This document shows positions 43,201 through 55,200 of a stretch of 64,000 nucleotides of DNA, piece after piece (position 1 is the first letter of the stretch; each line of letters opens with the position of its first letter). Made by a program: the position numbers and the translations under genes. Below the pieces are notes generated by a model, which did no database searches, was not told the DNA's origin, and saw only the letters and a list, made by a program, of their open reading frames with translations. Origin of the DNA: Antedon bifida (taxonomy: Eukaryota; Echinodermata; Crinoidea; Comatulida; Antedonidae); assembly GCA_963402885.1 (NCBI GenBank), contig OY727093.1, positions 21,699,409 to 21,763,408 on the forward strand. Direction: 5' to 3'.

Positions 43201-46200
43201 AATTCTTTAAAATAACAATTTAATATGTGGGACGATTCTGTTCTCTAAATTGTTAGTATTTTAAGTCGCGTTCTGTAAATTTTTAATAAAGCGAAGGGGT
43301 GAAACAATGGTAAAACAATAATTTATTGTTTAGGCCACGAATTATTAGGAAATTTCGCACGAGCACATGAACGTTAACGGTTGTCACCATTCTACTCATT
43401 TGCATAACAACAGAGTTCAGCGAACATTTGCGTTAACGTACTTGCTCGTTTTGATTTCGCGCTTCGACGGGAAGTGTAGAACGCAACACATGTGTAGCGC
43501 ACGCAACATACGCCACAAGTATTAAAACAAATCACGGAATACCTTGGGTTTAGAGACTAAGCCTAGCCAGGCATGTTTAATCATGTTTTGGTTAACGTTT
43601 TTCATTGACGCTATTTTTCAGAAATAAGGTTCTCGACGCACGTAACTAAAGTTTTTCGTAATGCTTGCGCACGCACAGATCAAGTTGTTTACAAAGTGGG
43701 CGGAGCTTGGAAAATAGCGTTAACGTGCTCGTGCGAAAACTCCCTATATGAGAAGATAAGAAAATTATGTTGTAAAGCCTGTTTTCCACTAGGCGAAATT
43801 ATTCGCGCAAATCAAACATTTTCGCGTATACGCGCACGCCCAATGGAACACGTTGTTGATAAAAATAAACTGCGCATGCAAAAAATGTTCAATTCGCGAG
43901 AATAAATTCACCTTGTGGAAAACATAACAGGCTTGATGAAGCTAAGCAAGTTATAATGTTGAGCTCAGATAGTAATTGCTTAATTAAAAAATTAAAATTT
44001 ATTTTTAGTTTGTGTTTATATTAAAACGTAAATCCAAATTATTCAGGACCTTTCAGTTTACCTTTAAAGTTTGTTTCTCATAGTAAAATTTACCTTAAAT
44101 ATGTAAATAGAGAACAATAGGTACATCCGATTGATCTTGCCGACAGATAAAATCTTTGAATTTCTTACAAATTTGTGGCTCTGGCGCGGAGCGCAAATAA
44201 GTTTCCCCAAATTTGTTTTACTTGATTCATAAATATTAGTATCTAAACTTTAGATTGATGATTTTTTTATTAAAAAAAAATTTGTCGCACATGAAAAAAA
44301 ACGTGTTTGTTTTTACCCTACTTTTTAAGAGTTTTATATATGCTAATTAGTAATTAATTAGTAAAAATCTTAGAATTTCATCAAATTTTTTGAAACTTTA
44401 CTTAATTATTGTCAAGATGCTAGTTAACATAAGTGTAAAATATTTAAACGCTAGGTAGCTACGTTTGGCTTCCAGAGGCTGTTAAACTTAATGTAAATTA
44501 TACACCAAAAATTAACAAAATTGGCCGAAAATCGTTATTTTTCGATTTTCTCGAAAACTAAGCGATATTTTACCAAACAAACTACACATCAGGTTTACTT
44601 ACATCAAGGTCTACCAATGTGCAAAATATGAGCCAATTCGAAATTTTGACCCTTGCCACTAAATTACGAATATGTCTGATTTTTGGTGACAAGCACTCTT
44701 AAAGCTTCTTAAATTTCTTTGGTACATTTCTTCCTAACGTACTTGCTTTATATAGTATAAAAATAAAACAGACAAATTTCTTGTTTCTGCCTCAAAATAA
44801 AATATTTATTATACGAGTACTTTCGACCATAGGTCATCATCAGGTATTGATAGAATATTGGTAAATATAGTATATATAGATTGATTATATAGTAGATTGA
44901 TAAATATTCCACTTATTAAATAATTTAATAAATTGGTAAAATTCATTTTTTCGATGCAAATATTCCATGAGAGGCGACATTTTTCAACATGCCTCGTGTG
45001 CGGAGAAGACTAGTTCCAAAAATGGAACAGTCCACTGTGGTGGTATCCAATCATTAATTAACGCGCTAATACATGCATACCATGCGCATTGCCTGGGCCA
45101 CGGTAATTTAGTAATAAGCGGAGAACTGAATAAGGAAAATGGTATACACTGATATTTATGGTAGGGATTATTTTTTTCTTCGCACGAGGTCCACCACGCA
45201 AAGTCAAATAAAACAATGTGGTTTATCAAACAGAAATATAAATTAGCCAGAATTTGATTATGAGAAAGACTCAAAAATTCAATTTATATAATAATAATAT
45301 TAACTGATTTACATAACAAAATAAAGAGTATTTAAAGCATGATAACATGCAACAAAAATTACTCTTTCACAGCACACTGACAAGCGGCCTGTTTTTTTTT
45401 TGTTCCGGTCTGCAGTAAATGAATAGAATAATATTATATTATTTTTCTCAAAATTTCTTAAAGTTCGCGTATGCGTGTGTATGAAAATGTCTAATCGGAG
45501 AGAAAGTATAACAATATGCAGCCTATCAATTTGACGAGTCTGACCAAAATGTTATTTGATTGAAATAGTGCTTATGTAGGGTAAAATATAACGGAACAAA
45601 AAGAAATATGGTATTTATATGTATATTCCAAAAATAGAAGACTTCTGAATCGGTATGCATGCGTCTAAACGATGCACTTCCGTCCAGGCGGTGCTACAGT
45701 AGACTGTTCTGCGTTAGTGGGCGTGTATCTCATTAATATTCATGAGGTTCGGTAATTAGGAAGAAGGTCAATGAGACGCATCTATTTTACTGAAGCGTCT
45801 CTGTGGTTTGGAATAATTTGTCGACGCCTAACTACTGTACACGGCTGTTGTTGAATGATCACGTACAACTAGTCCACACAAACACAGCCACTGTCACACA
45901 CACCCACTGTGCAATTGGGACTGGACCGTTTTATAGAGGTGTTTACCACCTGTTGGTCCAGATCCTTCACTAACAGAGTTAGTGAGAAGTTGAATAAATA
46001 AAATAAAAAATAAAAAAAACTACAATATAATAGTTCTGTCCAGTACTCCACATCCCAAATTGAAGTTCTACCTCTTTGAATGATTTAGGCATTGGCGTCT
46101 CATTAAAAGTAGGTGTGTTCAGACGTTCCAACTCTTTCAAATTTTAACAAATCTCTAAACATTTTGGTTTATTTAAGATAAAAACATTTTTTAAACCAAC

Positions 46201-49200
46201 ATACTGTATGAATTCATGTGTATTTTTTTCATTTTTCCCTTATTCAATTTGTATTTTCAATAGACTAAAGTTTTTAAATTTCATTATTTTTTAGGTTATT
46301 AGAACTACAGGATTTATGAAAGGACTCTATACTCCAACAGAGATGGACTCACAGAATGTTAAAGTTTGTACCCGTTTCTTATTAAAATGATCTGAGATAA
46401 TTTTAATTAAAAGATTTGATTTGTGCAATTTGTATTTTTTGAAGAAAACTTTTTAAAAATAAATAAATGTATAGTTTTTTTTTTATAAAAGTATTACTTT
46501 AAATACATAGTCTCATTGGTTTGAAATATACTTTGATAAAATATTTTGTATACACTAAATATAGTAATTTGTTCTTAGAGGGATCTTACTGTATGCATTT
46601 GGACTTATTTACAGACTTAGAGATTATACAATTCTTGAATTTTTGTGTTCTCTGTATACATTTTTTTTATAATTCTTGTATTGAAATTTATAATTATAGT
46701 CATATATTATTTTAATTGATTTTCGAACCGCCAAAAATAAGAATTAAGCCTGTGCTTATTATTACCACCATTTTCATGACGCCGACCACCACTATATTTA
46801 CGCATGTAGATCGTAGCCCCGATTGTAGCCTATTGTTCGTAACTTACTACTACGATACGATGTATTGTTATTATAATTATCAACGCTTCGATCGTAGGGT
46901 GGTTCGTAGGGTTAATAAACAACATTGTCATCGCCTTTAGAAAACGCATGGACAATGAAAATTAACAATGTACTGTTCACTAGTTAAAATAGGCGCCGCC
47001 TAAAAATCCTACCTAAGGCTAGGCCTAGTAGGAGACGACACATTTTGGTGGTTAGCCGATACGTGCGCCGAATCGACATCGGAGTGGAGTCTAGTTTCGG
47101 CGGCCTAGGCTTGCGCTAATTATTTAATCCTACCTTGGCTTAGCGAATTATAAATATGCCGACGTAAACATAAACAAAATATATGCAAAATCAAAATATT
47201 CCATGTTAAGATTTAACATAGGCCTAGGCCTATTCAATTAGTACGACTAGTCACTGTGTAATGAAAATTGCCCTAGTAGTATTCTGTAGCTAACCCCGAC
47301 CATAATTTTGAGTGAAAAAAAACATGTGCTACGTGTGGTGGTGGTGGGAACAGTTAATTTAGACTAGTAGAGAGTATCGCGTTTCATGTCACGTGACACA
47401 AAATCTAGGTACACGATCTTCGTCGCGTTTCTAGTCCTGCATATGTATGAGCCACAACAAAAATCTAGGTCTGTGCTCGCGATCGACGTTCCAATACTAT
47501 ATTTAGAATGTTAACGATCTTTTGTTGTCGGCATCGTTTCTGGATCGACTGGACGTTTTATTTTTAGAAGTTGGCCTAAGCCTATACTACCGTGAGAAAT
47601 TTCTATTTATTTATATATTCGCCGTTGAGTAGATAAAAAAAATATCACAAAAAAACGATTACGATAATAATATTTATTAATAAATGCTTCCAAGTAATTT
47701 CCTCCGTCAGTCAAAATTGACTCATTAATTTAATTGTGCACACCTTGTTACCTCACAAAAAACATTGTAATGCATTTTTTCCGACCTTATTATGAAATGC
47801 GTGGGTTTGGCGGAGTAGCCGGACCACTCATGACATGCTGGTGACATCCCTGCATGATGCTAATTGGGATTGTTTACAACTCGTCACGGTTAAGAAGGTG
47901 TTTTCACACCGATCGCGAGGAAGTTTTATGATTATGTATACAGAGTAGCCAAACAAGCGCGTTGCATTATGAGATATGTTTTGCATTGCATTTTGAAATT
48001 ATTTTTTTTTTACTAATTTGTGGTGAAAGTTAATAACTATTATGATACTCCAACAATACATCTTTAATAAACGAGATAATTTTTATTCACATGGGTACAT
48101 AAGAAATAGTATATTTTTAACTTCAAAGACACATACATTTTTGAAATTTCACGAATGTATTCAAATCACAAATCGTTCAATTCACCTACATGTGAAAGTT
48201 TTAGGCAGCGATAGGATGTAAACAAACCAACTCTCATCGGCCTTCCATAACTTGAACTGCGTTGTGGGTATGGATGACGCAGTTTAACGTCGGAGAAAAT
48301 TTTCAGTTGCAACGCGGTGAATTCTGTGGTTTGTGGTACTTTATGGTATGGTTGGTATGGTTTATGGTATTTTTTCAGCAGAAACAGACCCTATGAAATT
48401 TATTTTTTTAATTCTCGTTATTATTTTTTCATTATGAAATGTCTGTTGTTGTAATAGTTTGATGTAGCAAATAAACGATATTTAAAAACTCACAATTTCT
48501 CTTTATTTAATTAGTTGGAATTAACCAATAAATTGTAAATGCTGTAGAGTTGTGATATTTGACAATTTTAAGAGAAATTCATGGTTTTTTAAAGATGTAT
48601 TGTCCCTTTGACTAATTCAAAATAAAATTTTAAAAAAGATTGCGAAAAAAATTCATTTAACTAAAATACAGACGTTTTTTTGTTCAAAAAATAACTTTGA
48701 CTTCAAAGTCAAAGTTTTTGATCAAAACATATCTCATAATGCAATGCGCTTGTTTGGCTACTCTGTATGCATAATAATAAAACTTACTAGTGATCTGTGT
48801 GAAAACACCTTCTCAACCGTGATGAGTTGTAAACAATCCTAATTAACATCATGCATAATGCATACTCATGGTTTGAAATCTTTGTTTACTTTCGCTCATG
48901 ACGATTTTCCAGACGACATGTAATCAAATTAATTTACCTGTTAATTACGTAAACTTTTTGTTTTTTACTCGAATTTTCGACTTAAAGTGAATAAATTTAA
49001 TATCACTTTGATATGGCCAATTTAAATTTGGAATATTTTGACCTTCATTTTTTTGTTTCAAGGGACAATACATCTTTAATCTAACTTATTAATTATAATT
49101 TCCGTTACACATTTTTAATTTGTTTACATTTAACAAATTGTATCTGAAATGCCTGTAGCTTTTAATCTATTTTCAATTTCTATTTTTAGGATAAAGACAG

Positions 49201-52200
49201 TAAGGTAGCATTTTTGCAGAAAGCCATAGATGTCATAAGTAAGTAATTGAAAATAAACAAGTTTGTTTATTTTTGTATTGATTTGTCAATAATAGTTAGA
49301 CAAAAATCACCCCCACCGGGGCATAAGCTTGTACCTTAATGAAATTTACACAGTAGGCTCAAAATATAATGTAAAAATGTCATTTCTTGATGTTGCTTCG
49401 TTCAAAATGTGAAATTTTTAACCACCTCATGTCGTAAATTGTTTATCGCGAATGCGACGAAGCGTGACTGAAATTATGACACACATGACCAGAGGTCCCA
49501 AATTAAAAAAACGAAATTTCGGGCAAACAATAGAGGGCGTGCTATAATAATTTAAAATTATATAGAAGGCCTTTTTTGTTTAGAAAAAACATAAAAGGCC
49601 TTCTATATAATTTTAAATTATTATAGCACGCCCTCTATTGTTTGCCCGAAATTTCGTTTTTTTAATTTGGGACCTCTGGTCATGTGTCATCGGCTCTATC
49701 AGCATGCACAGCTAGCCTGGATAAAATTTTTTGTCAAAAAAAGGGTGCTCAATGTATGTTTGGTGTTTGGCAGGAGCGGTGTGCATGAGGTAGAAACATG
49801 AGCAAGAATACAGTATTGTACTTACCCCGTTCATATGAAATCATATGAAATGGTGCACGGCATGCAGCACAGGGCTGAGGGAATTTTTTATTTAGACATT
49901 TTACATATCTGTAAATATTTTAGGTTTTATTTGGCGTTGGCAATCCTGAAAACGATCAAAGGAGCGCCTAAAATAGCGCTCCCCAACCTGTTACAGTGCG
50001 TCATAAAAATATATATAATAATAAGAATATTAACCCCGAATACAACACACAGTCTATAGTCGCGCAAACGATCTTTGTTATGGCTACCCCCGATAGGCTA
50101 GGTGCGCCTACGATCTTTGATGTTAAGTTGTGCACTCGATTTACTTGTTATATTGTGCGCGCTTGTTTTTTACCTTCGATCATACTCACACAAACAACGC
50201 ACTTATCCTCACTTCTTGATCTCCTTGTGAATGTGTCAATATGGCGGGTAAACGACTTTGAGCTACGTTCTGAACTTCGTAGGGAGTTCGTAACCTAAAT
50301 AAACAACCCTACGATGTTCTTAGTGAAGTAAGAAGGTGTGAAATTAATGTGTTAAATTTAACTGGCGGAGGACCAAGTTGTAAATTACTAACAAATATAT
50401 AATATTTTTTAATCGTAATCGTTTCCTTTGTGCGTGTTTACCTACTCAATAACGGCGAATATAAATATAAATTTCCCACGATGTAAACATAGAGACACGA
50501 TCCAACACAGGTGAACCTCAACGAACAGGCCAACTAATAATAAACATAATATAGCGAACGTCCAGCCCATCCAGAAACGATGCCCAGAAAAAAATCGTTC
50601 AATCGGTCGCTCAAAAAGACTGCCGACAGAAGACCATAATTAATACAGACCTAGTTTTTTTGGTCACATGGCATGAAACGCGATACTCTCTGCTTTACCG
50701 CAACATCTCACATGTTTTTTTTTACTCGGTACAAGAGGGTGGCTGCCGTCTGACGACGATAAAACAGTAATTAAGATCGTGTACCTGGATTATGTGTCAC
50801 ATGACATGAAACATAATACTCTCTTTAAACTGCTCACATGTTTTTCCCCTCCAAATTCTGGTCGGGCCTTTTCTTTACACATGTCGTAATCATTTTAAAA
50901 GGCTTTAAGAGCTCTCCTCTTAAATTTATAAATCAAGGTCTGTTAATGTATTGTAAACTATACTTAAATTATTGTATAAACAGTTAATTAGCATACTGTA
51001 GGTTTTATAGCTTTGTCAATGTATTTTTCAATGGGTGCTTGTGACGTCTCATAATTTTATTCATGCATGGTGGTTAAAAATAGGGTATAAAGTCTAATTT
51101 TATTGTTAAATCCCAAATTTTGAACGATGCAACAACAAGAAATGATCTTTACAAACTGAACCTTACAGTTTAAGTTTCATTAAGGTACAAGATACCCCGG
51201 TGAAGGAAAGTGATTTTTGACTGGACTATATAACCGATATTGAAAAAGCCAGATTGCAGTTTCAAAGCAGACATACTGTTTTTTAGTGATGTATAAAATG
51301 ATCAAGATTCAAGATTTAAGAAATTGTATTTGTCCACTTTAAAATGAAAATTTGTTTTGCTTGGCATAATTAGGACAATAAAACCACAAAGCAAAAGGCA
51401 TCTATGTAGGATAATTGACTCTTACAATGCGAACCTATTTAAAAATCTAGAATATATTTCATAGAATGACCAATGACACAATCACATTACTTATTTCCAT
51501 ACAAAAATAATTACAGGTATGGTTAGTGGCAAACAACTTACAGTGAAGACATCTAAGATTGTTGCAGGTCATGAGCCTGACAAGACCAATGAAATGCTGA
51601 TAGCGATGGCAAAATGTATTATTGAGAAGGTAATAATTGATTATTGATTACTTTGTTATCAATGGTAGTATAGGAGGTACTATATGTCATGAACTTTTGA
51701 AATTCCTGGCCGTACTTATTGCCATGGGTCTCAATAAAAAACCATCAATCAAGGATAATTGGACCCCAGTATAACCCATGGTATCATAAGATGTTTCCAA
51801 AAGGGAGATTTGAAGCAATCTACCACACAATGCTTCATGCATCTGATATTGATGCACAGTCGAAGGACAAAATTAAACCCTTTTTCAAGTTTCAGGAGGC
51901 ATTCTACCCATTACAGAATCTATCATTGGATGAGATGGTGATTAGGTGGAAAGGAAATTGGAAATACAAGCAGTACAATGCTTCAAAGCCCAGGTATCGC
52001 ATCAAGACCTTTGGACTCTGTGACAGTATTACTGGGTATGTGTACAACCTTCTTGTGTACTTTGGAAGGGACACGTCGTACAATCCAGATCTAGACAGGG
52101 ACTCTGGTCAAGCAGAGAAAGTGTTTGAGTATTTGCTGAGGCCTCTCGGTAAAGGTCATCATGTTTTTGCTGACAGATACTACACAACAGAGAAACTGAT

Positions 52201-55200
52201 TAGTTATCTAATTGAAAACAAGACTCGCTACACTGGCACGCTAGCTCTCAATCGGAAAGGTTTTCCACTGGAACTGAAAACACTGAAACTGACCCATTGA
52301 AAGACTCGGTGGTACAGGAGTGACGATGATAAAATACTAAGTGTAATGTGGAAAGATAAGAAACGGAAGGCAAAGAAGGAGAAGAAGCCAGTTGTTGTTG
52401 TGTCAGCACAAGCCTCGGTCAAAACCAAACGCATAACGAGAAGATTACAGGGTGATCCATTTGACATCCCGGAAGTCATATAGGACTATAACATGTCAAT
52501 GAATGGATGTGATCGCATGGATCAAGCTGTATCATACTATGGACAGTTCAATCGCAAAACGGTCAAGTGGTGGAAACGCATCTTCCTATGGCTCTTGGAG
52601 ATTTGCCAGTCTAATGCTTACATCTTGTATTGTCTGACACGTGCAGATGACACTCCCAAGTTGAGTTTGAAGAAGTTCAAGAACAATCTCTTGATTCAAA
52701 TTGAGAAGGCAGCTGTTGAGAACCTTCCCCCAATGCAGATGTATCCAGGCCAAGACCAGGGAGACCCAGTACACTTGAGAGATTTCAAGGGAATAGGCAC
52801 CTTGTGAAGTATGAGAAGAATGACAGAAATTGCGTGGTTTGTAGCACTCCTGTCGCTCGCAAAAGAACAAACTTTGTTCTGGTTGCACTGGCAACCCACA
52901 TCTCTATCCAGGAATGCTTCTACCAGTACCATAAAGCCAAATATGAAAATGCGTTAGTCTTTATAGGCTTCATTGAGCATGATTACAAACCACCTTCATA
53001 ACGCAGCTACCGCGTTGTAATGGGGTATCCACAGAGGAAGAATAATTTTGTTCTTGCTTTGTTTTCAGATAGTTTACTAACTTGGAATGTTTTTTTTTTA
53101 TATACAGTTAGATAGCAGTGAAGCTGTGAAGAAAGTATTAAATGGTGAAACACTAAAGTCAAGTAAATTACCAAAGAAAGAGGAGAAAGAGGGAAAACCA
53201 AGTGCAGACAAAAGTTTAAAAGACAATAAAGTATGCAATATGAATCAATTCACTGTCGCAATTTTTATTATGCTTCAGTTTCAAGCCTAATTCCTTGAAA
53301 AATGTTAATTGTCATTTTTAGTCGCGTGCAACATGATTCTATAGCTCACTATGTCGGTCTGTAAACACTAACTCAAATTTGTGCATGCGACTGCAGCCAT
53401 GTATATGGCCTTGTTTTATTACAATGTGTTAGCTTCTGTAAATATGAGGCCAATAACAATTTAAAAGTTTACTAATAGAACTACATTTTAGCTTAACTAC
53501 AGTATTTTTTTCACTTGACTTGATTTAAAATGACAATAAATAAAAAATATAAAATGTTAAGTACGCCATGATACCAAGGGCTAGTCATAAATTGAAAAAA
53601 GGGACACCACAAGACAGGTGCGTATATATTTGTTTAGATCGTTGGCAGTCATGCATGCATAAAGTATAGCGCTCTGAACGCCGTGGTTACCTACATTATC
53701 GGTATGTGTGGCTATGAAGTATAGTAATAGTATGTGTACTCTAGTTTACATGACCATATCAAGTCAAAAAGCAAATATTTTCTACTCTTCCCTTTTGAAC
53801 TGAGCGTTCTTGAAATACACGTTTTACTGTATGTTGTTCAAACTCTTTCTTGACAAAATGATAAGTAAGAGTAGTGCACCAACAATAATGTGATCAATGT
53901 GAGATGATTTATTCTAAAATATAATAATCATACTTCAATTTATAAAAAGTTGTTGCTATTGAGAATCTTCATTTTAAATTGACAAGTTTGAAATTATATT
54001 TCATTCCATGTCCTTTGATTGAAATTTTACTCTTAATAATTTGATTAAGCTTATTTTTATTTTAGGATCAAAACGACAACTCTGAGAAACGAGGTGGCTC
54101 TGGAAAAGAGAACATAGAAAGAAAGGCTAACAAACAAAGAAGTGCAAGTAAAGAAAGAAAAAGATCAAGAGAAAGAGGTGGAAACCACAAAGAACAGGAA
54201 AAAAAAGATAGAGGAAAGGAAAAAATAAAAGATGAAGAAAATAAAGATAAGGATTCAGAAAAGGACAGAGAAAGAGAAAAACGAAAGGTCTGGTTGGTTG
54301 TTTTATTTGTACAATTATTTTTTGCCAACCTAGTCATGGAACCCACGATACAGACATGCTGAAATTTATTTGTGCCCAAAAGTAGTTATTTGGTTAAGGC
54401 CACATATCCACTTTAAGGATTACAACTTTTTTTATCAGAAAGAAAATACTGCAACTTTTCCTACGAGCTGACTTCATAGATAACGAAGGCTTCGTAGGTT
54501 ACGTTGTTTGGCTTCATAACCTCAATAAACAACTTTCAATGAGCTACGTTCTGAAATTCGTAGGGAGTTTTAACCGTAATAAACAACCCTACAATGTTCT
54601 CTGTGAAGTAACAAGGTGTGACAATTAACGTGGTAATTTTGACTTGCAGAGGATCTAGTTGTAAATTACTAAAAAATATACAATATATTTTAATCGGAAT
54701 CTTTTCCTTCGTGCGCATTTACCTACTTCACAGCGATTATAAGTCAAAATTCCCCACGATGTAACGTAGCAAGTTATACTTCATTCTAATAGTATCAGAG
54801 CGTTCAGTTGATCGCTAGATTAAAAGGACTACCGACAGAAGATCGTAATAATACAGATCAAGATTTTTTAGTCTCTGTACTCTATTTGTAACCTCACATG
54901 TTTTTTTAAACTCAAATACGACTGGCAGTCAATAAACTTTATCAGCGCACGCGTAAAGTTTGCTGCTGTCAATAAAATCGTGTTCTTGGATTTTGTATCA
55001 CATGACATGAAACGTAACACTCTCTAAACTATTCCTTTCCCATGTCTTGCATGATCGGGCCTTTTTCTTTATACATGACATAATAATTGAATATAGGTGG
55101 AGGTGTACTCTGGGTTTTTTTAATTTTATTAATATTATGGTCCGGTGGAAAAAAGTAAGGGGGGTGTGGGATATCAATCTTTATATTGTTTTAGCTCTGT

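Larger units (their letters stand above)
38033..44698 (+). mobile_element. 6,666-bp TTAA DNA transposon with about 0.7-kb inverted repeats
   Basis: Long inverted repeats run from 38033 to about 38735 and from about 44000 to 44698. The outermost bases are GAGAGCC...GTCAC on the left and the inverse of GAGTGCTTGTCAC on the right. TTAA lies immediately outside each end. The surrounding sequence is repeat family B, and the uninterrupted B copy at 3048-3051 (reverse orientation) has one TTAA, supporting a TTAA duplication on insertion. A spliced gene fills the centre. TTAA target, GAG termini and a DDD-type protein fit the Sola3 group. Kolobok (TTAA, RRG ends) is the alternative. piggyBac is unlikely because ends and protein differ. 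The element sits in TRAF3IP1 intron 1 in the same orientation as the host gene. Confidence 0.85.
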
